In this document: piece after piece, positions 1-6,020 of the stretch
Numbering within the stretch: the stretch's first letter is position 1
Layout: every line of letters begins with the position of its first letter
Origin: an uncultured Paracoccaceae bacterium
GTDB taxonomy: Bacteria; Pseudomonadota; Alphaproteobacteria; Rhodobacterales; Rhodobacteraceae
Reading direction: 5' to 3'
Length of the DNA: 6,881 bases
Assembly (NCBI GenBank): GCA_937900975.1
Contig: CALCPC010000129.1
Location: 1 to 6,881 of the forward strand
Program-made: the position numbers and the translations under genes
The notes under the pieces: model-generated
The model's database searches: none
Seen by the model: the letters and a program-made list of their open reading frames with translations, nothing else
What the model was told of the DNA's origin: nothing

Positions 1-732
1 TGTCGCGACATGCTCTGCCGTCGTATCGTCATGGCTGGCCAGGACGGCGCCCAAACGGCGCGCCTCTGTGACCGCGCCCTTTTCGTGCTTGGCCCCGAAC
101 CGCTTTTGAAGGTTGAGCAGGTTTTCCAAATGCTCGGCGAACTCTCTATCGTTCATGCCGCGCTTCTTGGAGACGTAGGTTTTGAGCGCCGTCAAATCAC
201 GGAATTGTCGGTGTCCCGGCGTGTGGTCCATCAAACTGACGATGCCAACACGGTCCTCAGGCGAAAAGCTTGCGAGTTCTTCAAGCAGAGTTTCCGAACA
301 GATCTCGGCGCGCAGATGGAGAAAGTGGCTGATCTTAAACATGCCTTCAGTGCGCGCGGCCAAAAGCTCATCGGCCAGTTTACGGGCATAGTCGATATAG
401 CGGCCTTTGCCCGAATGGATGGACCCAACGCGCATGGCGTCGAACACGGTGGTAATGCCGGTAGAGGCCAATTCGCCGTCATGGGCCAGAAGGGCCGGCA
501 AATGGGGCCAGTCGACCTCTGGGCGCGGCTCGATATGGCGCTCGACATTGTCGGTGTGCAACTCCACAAGGCCTGGAAGAACCAGATCGCCTTGGCAATC
601 CAAAGCGCCTGCCGGGATGCTGTCACCTTCCGCAATCTCGGAAATGACGCCGGCTTCGATTGTAAGTGCGCCAAGCGCAACGCGATCTGGCAGAACAAGC
701 CGGGCGTTGGCAAGACAAAGATCTGCTGTCAT
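1..732 (-). CDS. phnM: PhnM, ribosyl-phosphonate triphosphate diphosphohydrolase (partial, C-terminus beyond left edge)
   Basis: This reading frame is open for 244 codons from an ATG at 732-730 to the window edge. PhnM is an amidohydrolase-superfamily metal enzyme that removes pyrophosphate from alpha-D-ribose 1-phosphonate 5-triphosphate, giving the 5-phosphate substrate of PhnJ. The protein opens with MTADLCLANARLVLP and then has the family's metal-site block GLVELHTDN (residues 54-62, with H59 and D61) and H66. A SHDDTT motif (233-238) lies near the cut end. Known PhnM proteins are about 380 residues, so roughly the last third is missing. The start aligns well with the short N-terminus of E. 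coli PhnM, but its Shine-Dalgarno is weak (AAGTGA). An in-frame ATG 17 codons upstream (783-781) is an alternative. It is in the same orientation as phnG-phnN but separated from them by the opposing DUF1045 gene, so it may need its own promoter. Confidence 0.95.
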   Translation of the reverse strand, partial: MTADLCLANARLVLPDRVALGALTIEAGVISEIAEGDSIPAGALDCQGDLVLPGLVELHTDNVERHIEPRPEVDWPHLPALLAHDGELASTGITTVFDAMRVGSIHSGKGRYIDYARKLADELLAARTEGMFKISHFLHLRAEICSETLLEELASFSPEDRVGIVSLMDHTPGHRQFRDLTALKTYVSKKRGMNDREFAEHLENLLNLQKRFGAKHEKGAVTEARRLGAVLASHDDTTAEHVAT

Positions 733-743
733 TGTGGTTTCAC
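726..743 (+). promoter_or_regulatory. Candidate PHO box (PhoB-type site), weak
   Basis: The stretch reads CTGTCAT-TGTG-GTTTCAC. In the E. coli PHO-box layout of two 7-base half-sites separated by 4 bases, the first half matches fully and the second at 5 of 7 positions. The first half overlaps the phnM start codon, where Met-Thr-Ala coding alone produces much of the match, so chance is a real possibility. A phosphate-regulated site here would make sense for phosphonate genes. No convincing -10 element follows at the expected distance before the DUF1045 start. Confidence 0.25.
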
Positions 744-781
744 TTGCGCCTTTCAAGCGCGAAGCAGTAAAAGGAGAGTTC
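733..781. promoter_or_regulatory. Divergent intergenic region between phnM and the DUF1045 gene
   Basis: This 49-base gap is the only non-coding stretch in the window and separates two genes pointing away from each other. It holds a clear Shine-Dalgarno for the plus-strand gene (AAGGAGA, 771-777). No obvious -35/-10 pair was seen on either strand. Any promoters for the two genes must lie here or overlap the 5' ends of the coding regions. Confidence 0.4.
771..777 (+). promoter_or_regulatory. Ribosome binding site of the DUF1045 gene
   Basis: AAGGAGA lies four bases before the ATG at 782. It fixes the start of this gene, because the same frame is open much further upstream (from 407) across the antisense strand of phnM. 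That upstream part is not coding. Confidence 0.85.
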
Positions 782-1453
782 ATGTCATACGCTCGTTTCG
801 CGATTTACTATGTGCCAACGGATGGTGCACTGGCCGACTTTGGCGCAAAATGGCTGGGCTGGGATGTGGCGACGGGCCGTGAAAGGGCTCAATTCGATCT
901 GCCCGGTTTGCAGGACATCACGATGACACCGCGCAAATACGGGTTTCACGGCACGCTGAAACCCCCGTTTACGTTGGCGGACGGTCAGACATTGCGGGCC
1001 TTGGAACATGCGGCTGCCGCCCTTGCGCAAACGCTTGCCCCGGCCACGTGTGATGGCCTGCAGGGGACGGTGCTTGGCCGGTTTCTGGCGCTTACGCCAA
1101 AGGGCGCCACGGATGGTTTGCAGCGCTTGGCCGAGGCCTGTGTGCGGGACTTTGATCTGTTTCGTGCCCCTGCAAGCGCGGCCGAACATGCGCGGCGGCG
1201 CAAGGCGGGTCTGACCCCCCGGCAAGAGGCGCTGCTGGTGCAGTGGGGCTACCCTTACGTCTTCGATGAATTCCGGTTTCATCTGACACTCTCTGGCCGG
1301 TTGCTTGCAGAGGACGTGCGCGGCTGGGAGGATATCTTGCAGCGCCACCTGCCGGATCTGCCCGCGCCGTTTGTCATCGATCAGATCGCGCTGTGTGGGG
1401 AGCGGCAAGACGGGCGCTTTGAACTGATCCATCGCTATACGCTCATGGGGTGA
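782..1453 (+). CDS. DUF1045-family phosphonate-operon protein, 2H phosphoesterase-like
   Basis: This 223-residue protein belongs to the DUF1045 family, whose members recur beside C-P lyase genes and have no established function that I know of. It carries two H-x-T-x motifs, HGTL (56-59, in YGFHGTLKPPF) and HLTL (167-170, in RFHLTLSG), 111 residues apart. This is the signature of 2H phosphoesterases, which open cyclic phosphates, including 1'',2''- and 2',3'-cyclic types. No signal peptide or membrane segment is visible, so it should be cytoplasmic. The start is set by a strong Shine-Dalgarno. It is the only plus-strand gene. Its last 19 bases overlap the end of phnN, and it diverges from phnM. 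Inference: with no phnP in the window, it may hydrolyse 5-phosphoribosyl 1,2-cyclic phosphate. Family assignment is firm; the activity is not. Confidence 0.92.
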   Translation: MSYARFAIYYVPTDGALADFGAKWLGWDVATGRERAQFDLPGLQDITMTPRKYGFHGTLKPPFTLADGQTLRALEHAAAALAQTLAPATCDGLQGTVLGRFLALTPKGATDGLQRLAEACVRDFDLFRAPASAAEHARRRKAGLTPRQEALLVQWGYPYVFDEFRFHLTLSGRLLAEDVRGWEDILQRHLPDLPAPFVIDQIALCGERQDGRFELIHRYTLMG

Positions 1454-1980
1454 AGCAACCGGGCCGCGCGCGCAATTGTCTGGTTGAGCGGTCCGTCGTT
1501 GGACAGTGTTAAGACGTCCAGGCCGTCCGGTAGCGGCTTTGCCGCCTCGGCCAAACGTCGGGCAATGTCGCGCTCCGTTTCGCGCCCCCGGGCATTCAGC
1601 CGGGCGGCCAAGGTCTCGGGCTTGGCCGTGATGTTCAGAACGCCGAAGTTGGGGAAGGCATCAGCACCCGTCCGAAGGGCTTTCCGCGAGAAGTTGGCAA
1701 GGCAGTCGGAGCCCCTGTTCAACTGGTCCCTGACGGTCTGTGTAATGCCGTAAAACAGCCCATGCGCGCCCCAATGGACAGCGAATGCACCATTGATTAC
1801 CAGATCCTGAAACTGCGCCTCAGTCACCGCGTGGTAGTCTTCGCCGCCCAGACCCGGAGCGCGCGTGATAATACGCCGGACAAGATGCAGTTTCGGCATG
1901 ACCGCGACCACGCCTTGCATCACGCTGTCCTTGCCCACACCAGAGGGACCAACAACTGCGATCAGGCGGCCTTCGGTCAT
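1435..1980 (-). CDS. phnN: PhnN, ribose 1,5-bisphosphate phosphokinase
   Basis: PhnN uses ATP to convert ribose 1,5-bisphosphate to PRPP, the last step of the C-P lyase route, feeding phosphonate-derived ribose into nucleotide and amino acid synthesis. The protein has 181 residues, close to E. coli PhnN (185). It has a P-loop GPSGVGKDS (11-19), then RRIITR (35-40), a conserved GED segment (46-48), HGLFYGI (73-79) and RGRET (131-135) before the C-terminal helix, all in the guanylate-kinase-like order of the family. The ATG overlaps the phnL stop as ATGA, with AAAGGGG (1990-1996) as a somewhat distant Shine-Dalgarno. It is the last gene of the contiguous minus-strand block, and its TAG stop lies within the 3' end of the opposing DUF1045 gene, leaving no space for a terminator between them. 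Confidence 0.95.
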   Translation of the reverse strand: MTEGRLIAVVGPSGVGKDSVMQGVVAVMPKLHLVRRIITRAPGLGGEDYHAVTEAQFQDLVINGAFAVHWGAHGLFYGITQTVRDQLNRGSDCLANFSRKALRTGADAFPNFGVLNITAKPETLAARLNARGRETERDIARRLAEAAKPLPDGLDVLTLSNDGPLNQTIARAARLLHPMSV

Positions 1981-2699
1981 GCCGCCGTGCCCCTTTGATG
2001 GCCTACCGCCTCGCCGTTTATGGACGGGCCGGGTGCAAAGACGCTGACGTCGATTTCCCGGTCACAGACGCGCGCGCGTGCCGCGTCGTCGTGGAAAATG
2101 CCGATGATCGCCGCGCCGCGCGTCTTGGCCTCTTCGATCAGGGACAAGACGACTTCGCGGTTTGTCGCATCCAGACTGGCCGTGGGTTCGTCCAATAGCA
2201 GTGCGGGGTATGCGTGGGCAAACCCGCGCGCGATGTTGACACGCTGCTGTTCGCCCCCGGAAAAGGTTGTTGGTGACAGGGGCCAGAGCCGCTGGGGAAT
2301 GTTGAGCCGTGCCAGCAAGTCTTGCGCTTTTGCCGCGGCGACTTCGGCGGGAACGCCGAGGGCCCGCAACGGGTCCGCAACAACGTCAAGCGTCGCGACG
2401 CGCGGAACGACCCGCAAGAACTGGCTGACATAGCCCAGAACCGCGCGGCGCAGGGCGATGACCTCTCGCGGTTCGGCCTGTACGATGTCCACATCGCCGA
2501 TGCAGATCGCCCCCGCTTGTGTCAGGTAATTGCCGTAGATCATCCGCATCAGCGTCGATTTTCCGGCACCCGAAGCGCCGGTCAGGGCCACGCACTCCCC
2601 CGCTGCCACGTGAAAGGACACACCGCTGACGACGTCGATCACGGCGCTGCCCTGGTTGTGCAGCGTGAAGGTTTTCGAGACGTCTTTAAGCTCAATCAT
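1977..2699 (-). CDS. phnL: PhnL, ABC-type ATPase of the C-P lyase system
   Basis: This 240-residue ABC-family ATPase has Walker [10 protein letters not shown] (41-49), a Q-loop at Q93, signature FSGGEQQR (146-153), Walker B LLLDEP (167-172), D-loop SLD (175-177) and switch histidine H203 (FHDD). It has no membrane partner in the window. In E. coli, PhnL is needed with PhnG, H and I for the ATP-dependent ribosylation of phosphonates, and can bind the core complex via PhnK. FLRVVPR after the Q-loop and FHDD in place of the usual THD fit PhnL rather than PhnK or a transporter ATPase. The ATG lies 3 bases after the phnK stop with AGGTG (2706-2710) as Shine-Dalgarno, and the stop overlaps the phnN start. 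Confidence 0.95.
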   Translation of the reverse strand: MIELKDVSKTFTLHNQGSAVIDVVSGVSFHVAAGECVALTGASGAGKSTLMRMIYGNYLTQAGAICIGDVDIVQAEPREVIALRRAVLGYVSQFLRVVPRVATLDVVADPLRALGVPAEVAAAKAQDLLARLNIPQRLWPLSPTTFSGGEQQRVNIARGFAHAYPALLLDEPTASLDATNREVVLSLIEEAKTRGAAIIGIFHDDAARARVCDREIDVSVFAPGPSINGEAVGHQRGTAA

Positions 2700-2702
2700 C
2701 GC

Positions 2703-3473
2703 TCACACCTGCAAAACGGACGAGACAAGAAGCTGGCTATAGGCATGCTGCGGGTCGTCCAGCACCTGGTCGGTCAGGCCGGCTTCAACCACATGTCCCG
2801 ACTTCATCACCATCAATCGGTCGGCCAGCAGGCGAACCACGGCAAGGTCATGCGTGACGATGATTGCCGACAGGCCCATGTCGCGCACCAACCCGCGCAG
2901 CAAGTCCAGCAGCCGCGCCTGTACAGAAACGTCCAGCCCACCCGTCGGCTCATCCATGAACACACGACGGGGTCCCGTCACCAAATTGCGGGCGATTTGC
3001 AGGCGCTGTTGCATGCCGCCGGAAAAGGTGGTGGGGCGGTCGTCGACGCGGGCGGCGTCGATCTCGACCCGTTCCAGCCAGTCCGTGGCCTTGCCGCGAA
3101 TGTCACCATAGTGGCGCGCGCCCACGGCCATCAAACGCTCTCCGACATTGCCGCCCGCCGAGACGCCCATCCGCAGCCCGTCGCGGGCGTGCTGGTGGAC
3201 AAAGGCCCAATCGGTCCGCCCCAGCATCCGCCGCTCGGGTTCGGACATGGTGACGGTGTCCTTGGGGCCGTCGGCGCGCGTATCGAACACGACCTGCCCG
3301 GCATCGGGTGCCAGATGTCCAGCCATGCAGTTCAGCAGCGTCGACTTGCCCGAGCCACTTTCGCCCACGATCCCCATCACCTCGCCAGGATAGAGGTCGA
3401 ATGACACATCGGCGCAGCCGATTTGGGCGCCATAACGCTTGGTGACGCCCTGAACCGAGAGAAGAGGTGTCAT
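2703..3473 (-). CDS. phnK: PhnK, ABC-type ATPase that binds the C-P lyase core complex
   Basis: This 256-residue ABC ATPase resembles oligopeptide-transporter ATPases but belongs to the C-P lyase. In E. coli, PhnK docks onto PhnJ in the PhnGHIJ complex and is needed for phosphonate use in vivo. Visible motifs are Walker A GESGSGKST (37-45), Q-loop Q94 (FVHQHARDGLR), signature FSGGMQQR (150-157), Walker B VFMDEP (171-176), D-loop GLD (179-181) and switch H208 (VTHDLA). The frame stays open 28 codons further upstream into phnJ, but I chose the ATG at 3473. It overlaps the phnJ stop as ATGA, gives a normal PhnK N-terminus (MTPLLSVQGVTKRYG) and has GAGG at 3481-3484 as Shine-Dalgarno. Confidence 0.96.
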   Translation of the reverse strand: MTPLLSVQGVTKRYGAQIGCADVSFDLYPGEVMGIVGESGSGKSTLLNCMAGHLAPDAGQVVFDTRADGPKDTVTMSEPERRMLGRTDWAFVHQHARDGLRMGVSAGGNVGERLMAVGARHYGDIRGKATDWLERVEIDAARVDDRPTTFSGGMQQRLQIARNLVTGPRRVFMDEPTGGLDVSVQARLLDLLRGLVRDMGLSAIIVTHDLAVVRLLADRLMVMKSGHVVEAGLTDQVLDDPQHAYSQLLVSSVLQV

Positions 3474-4345
3474 GCCGCAGCCTCGTTGCCTGGGAAAGCG
3501 GGACCTCTGTGACCCGCCTTGCGCCGGCCCTCGCAATAATCCGTGTCCGAGCAGCAAAAGAGCCGCCCGCCTGTGTCGTCGGTGATCACCTCGTCCAGAT
3601 AGCTGTCCTCGGCGCCACAGAGCCCGCAGAGCTGATCGGCCTTTGGGGCCTCGAACGGGTGATCTTCGAAATCCAGGCTTACAACTTCGGTGTAGGGCGG
3701 CAGGGCATAGATGCGCTGTTCGCGGCCCGCGCCGAAAAGCTGGATGGCGGCCATGTCGCCCAGTTTCGGATTGTCGAATTTCGGGATCGGGGAGGGATCC
3801 ATCACATAGCGCCCCTCGACTTTGACGGGATAGGCATAAGACGTCGCGATATGGCCGTGCCGGCTGATGTCCTCGTAAAGCTTTACATGCATCAACCCGT
3901 ATTCTTCGAGACTGTGCATCTTGCGGGTTTCGCTTTCGCGCGGCTCCAGAAAGCGCAACGGCTCGGGGATCGGCACCTGGTAGACAAGGATTTGATCCTC
4001 GGTCAGCGGCGCTTCGGGGATGCGGTGGCGGGTCTGGATCACGCTTGCCTCTATGGTTGCAGTCGTGGTGGCCACACCGGCCGTGCGTTCAAAGAATGAG
4101 CGGATGGACACCGCATTGGTCGTGTCGTCGGCCCCTTGGTCGATCACCTTGAACGTATCGTCCGGTGTCAGTACGGCCGCCGAAACCTGCACGCCGCCTG
4201 TGCCCCAACCATAGGGCATCGGCATCTCACGGCTGGCGAAGGGCACTTGGTAGCCGGGGATTGCCAACGCTTTCAGGATCGCGCGGCGGATCATCCGCTT
4301 TGTCTGTTCGTCCAGATAGGCAAAATTATACGCGTGGTCGGTCAT
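3470..4345 (-). CDS. phnJ: PhnJ, radical-SAM carbon-phosphorus lyase
   Basis: PhnJ is the catalyst that breaks the C-P bond of ribose 1-phosphonate 5-phosphate, releasing the hydrocarbon (methane from methylphosphonate) and 5-phosphoribosyl 1,2-cyclic phosphate. It uses S-adenosylmethionine and a 4Fe-4S cluster. The 291-residue protein is near-identical to E. coli PhnJ in long blocks, such as NFAYLDEQTKRMIRRAILKA and REMPMPYGWGTGG. G31 matches the E. coli glycyl/thiyl-radical glycine G32. C240, C243, C265 and C271 match the E. coli set C241, C244, C266 and C272. C264 is an extra cysteine next to C265. The C-terminus is about ten residues longer than in E. coli. The ATG overlaps the stop of the HAD gene as ATGA, with AAGGGGG (4350-4356) just upstream. 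The stop overlaps the phnK start. Confidence 0.98.
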   Translation of the reverse strand: MTDHAYNFAYLDEQTKRMIRRAILKALAIPGYQVPFASREMPMPYGWGTGGVQVSAAVLTPDDTFKVIDQGADDTTNAVSIRSFFERTAGVATTTATIEASVIQTRHRIPEAPLTEDQILVYQVPIPEPLRFLEPRESETRKMHSLEEYGLMHVKLYEDISRHGHIATSYAYPVKVEGRYVMDPSPIPKFDNPKLGDMAAIQLFGAGREQRIYALPPYTEVVSLDFEDHPFEAPKADQLCGLCGAEDSYLDEVITDDTGGRLFCCSDTDYCEGRRKAGHRGPAFPGNEAAA

Positions 4346-4935
4346 AAAACCCCCTTGGCCTCTAGTGAGGTTCTAAGCGCGTCAGGATTTGTGAAATGGA
4401 TTGCGTCCATCCCGGCGGCCTTCGCGCCGACACAATTGTGCGCACCGTCGTCGATGAAGATGCAGCGATCTGCGGCGCCACCGGCACGGTCACAGAGAAG
4501 TTGAAAGATCGCGACGCTGGGCTTGATCATGCCGACCTGTCCGGACACGATTGTGGTTTCGAAGACCTCACCCAATTCCGGATGGACCTTCAGCCCCTCT
4601 GGCCACGTCTCGGCGGACCAGTTGGTGATGGCGTGCACGGTGACGCCCCGGTCTTTCAGATCGTAAAGGCAATCCCAAGTGCCCATGATTTTTCTGGGCA
4701 CCGACAGGTGATAAAGGCTTACATACCGCTTCAGCCGGGCAGCATCTTCCGGGTTTGCGATGTCTGTGCTCGCTTTCGCAAAGCTGGCCCCCGCGTCGCA
4801 GGCAAGGTTGATCTTGTCAAAGCCGATGCGGTCGATGAAATCGCGCGCGCCGTCCACCCCAAGCTCGTCCGCCCAGGCCAGTTCGGGCTGCCATTCGACC
4901 AGAACGGCCCCGATGTCAAAAACGACGTGTTTCAT
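4342..4935 (-). CDS. HAD-superfamily hydrolase embedded between phnI and phnJ
   Basis: This 197-residue protein has the HAD phosphatase motifs in order: motif I VFDIGAVLVEW (5-15, nucleophile D7), motif II ITNWS (103-107), motif III lysine K138 (GMIKPS) and motif IV FIDDGAHN (160-167). A helical cap lies between motifs I and II, as in HAD-IA enzymes. The usual second aspartate of motif I is glycine (G9). The sugar-phosphatase YihX has DLG at the same place, so this need not mean inactivity. The ATG overlaps the phnI stop and its stop overlaps the phnJ start, both as ATGA, so it is translated with the C-P lyase core. AAGAGG (4943-4948) serves as Shine-Dalgarno. The substrate is unknown. A phosphorylated ribose intermediate, such as ribose 1,5-bisphosphate, is an inference from position and the YihX-like features. 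The family is certain; a role in phosphonate use is likely. Confidence 0.93.
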   Translation of the reverse strand: MKHVVFDIGAVLVEWQPELAWADELGVDGARDFIDRIGFDKINLACDAGASFAKASTDIANPEDAARLKRYVSLYHLSVPRKIMGTWDCLYDLKDRGVTVHAITNWSAETWPEGLKVHPELGEVFETTIVSGQVGMIKPSVAIFQLLCDRAGGAADRCIFIDDGAHNCVGAKAAGMDAIHFTNPDALRTSLEAKGVL

Positions 4936-6020
4936 TCCGCCGCCTCTTGGACCCGCTCCGCCCCTGCCGCGCGCCGCAGCTTTCGCACCAGTTCCAGTTC
5001 GGCTTGGAAATCGACGTAATGGGGCAGTTTGATATGCTCTAGGAAGCCCGTCGCGTGTATATTATCAGCGTGGTAGAGCACAAATTCCGTGTCTTGCGCA
5101 GGGGCGCCCACATTGTCTTCGCCCAATTCTTCCCAGCGCAAAGCCCGGTCAACCAGCGCCATGGAAATCGCCTTACGCTCGGATTGGCCGAAGACCAGCC
5201 CATACCCGCGGGTGAACTGGGGCGGCTCGGTCTTGGACCCTTTGAACTGGTTGACGGTTTCGCATTCGGTCAGGGTGACCTCACCAATCTCGATGGCAAA
5301 GCCAAGCTCTGGGATGTCCATTTCCACCGCGACGGCACCGATGCGCAATTCGCCCACAAAGGCATGGTTGCGCGCATAGCCCCGCTGTGTGGAATAGGCG
5401 AGCCCAAGGGTAAAGCCTTCGTCGGCGCGGGTCAGCGCTTGGAGGCGCAGCGCACGCTCTGCCGGCATCTCCAGCGGCTCGCGTGTCAGGGCGGGGGGCG
5501 GCGTGTCGTCGGGGGGCGCTTCTTCGATCAGGCCTTCGCGGTTCAGAAACGCGGTCACATGGGGCACATAGCCCGGGTCGCTGTCGCGTGTCGGCGCCAC
5601 CGGCACCGCGCCCTCGGCGGCCAGTTTGAAATCCAGCAATCGGTGCGTGTAGTCAAAGGTCGGTCCCAGAACTTGCCCGCCCGGCAGGTCTTTGAACGTC
5701 GCCGAGATGCGCCGGTCGCAGGCCATCGCGCCGGTGTCCACTGGCTCCGACGCGCCAAAGCGCGGCAGCGTGGTACGATAGGCCCGGATCAGGAAGATCG
5801 CCTCAATCAAATCCCCGCGCGATTGCTTGATCGCCAAAGCGGCAAGGTCAGGATCATAAAGCGAGCCTTCGGCCATCACGCGATCCACGGCCAGCTTCAA
5901 CTGCTCACGGATCTGCGGGATACCAAGGTCAGCGATACTCAGATCCCCCCGACGCTCTTCAGCCAGCCAGGCATGGGCGCTTTCGATTGCCTGCGCGCCG
6001 CCCTTGACAGCCACATACAT
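4932..6020 (-). CDS. phnI: PhnI, nucleosidase subunit of the C-P lyase core
   Basis: PhnI, with PhnG, PhnH and PhnL, joins the phosphonate to C1 of the ribose of ATP and releases adenine. Alone it acts as a purine-nucleoside-triphosphate nucleosidase. The 362-residue protein (E. coli 354) starts MYVAVKGG and contains the family blocks RGDLIEAIFLIRAYR, RGYGLVFGQSERKA and ATGFLEHIKLPHYVDF. H329 and H334 in the last block match E. coli H328 and H333, the zinc ligands near the active site. The same frame is open upstream to 6713 through phnH and phnG. The true start at 6020 is fixed by the family N-terminus, a GGAGG Shine-Dalgarno (6028-6032) and the TGATG overlap with the phnH stop. The stop overlaps the HAD gene start. 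Confidence 0.97.
   Translation of the reverse strand: MYVAVKGGAQAIESAHAWLAEERRGDLSIADLGIPQIREQLKLAVDRVMAEGSLYDPDLAALAIKQSRGDLIEAIFLIRAYRTTLPRFGASEPVDTGAMACDRRISATFKDLPGGQVLGPTFDYTHRLLDFKLAAEGAVPVAPTRDSDPGYVPHVTAFLNREGLIEEAPPDDTPPPALTREPLEMPAERALRLQALTRADEGFTLGLAYSTQRGYARNHAFVGELRIGAVAVEMDIPELGFAIEIGEVTLTECETVNQFKGSKTEPPQFTRGYGLVFGQSERKAISMALVDRALRWEELGEDNVGAPAQDTEFVLYHADNIHATGFLEHIKLPHYVDFQAELELVRKLRRAAGAERVQEAAE

Noticed and set aside
231..713. 160-codon minus-strand frame within phnM
   Set aside because: It is an out-of-frame shadow. The true phnM frame on the same strand is open throughout and matches the family.
407..781. Upstream extension of the DUF1045 frame
   Set aside because: It overlaps phnM on the opposite strand. 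The Shine-Dalgarno at 771-777 and the family N-terminus place the start at 782.
10..882. 290-codon open frame on the plus strand
   Set aside because: It is antisense to phnM and runs past the DUF1045 start in another frame. No family resemblance or ribosome binding site was seen.
2322..3404. 360-codon open frame on the plus strand
   Set aside because: It is antisense to phnL and phnK, both with complete ABC ATPase motifs. The translation is rich in His, Gln and Arg and typical of a complement-strand artefact.
2703..3557. phnK and phnL as a peptide transporter ATPase pair
   Set aside because: The two ATPases resemble OppD/OppF-type proteins, but there is no permease or binding protein, and their place directly after phnJ with PhnK- and PhnL-type motifs assigns them to the C-P lyase.
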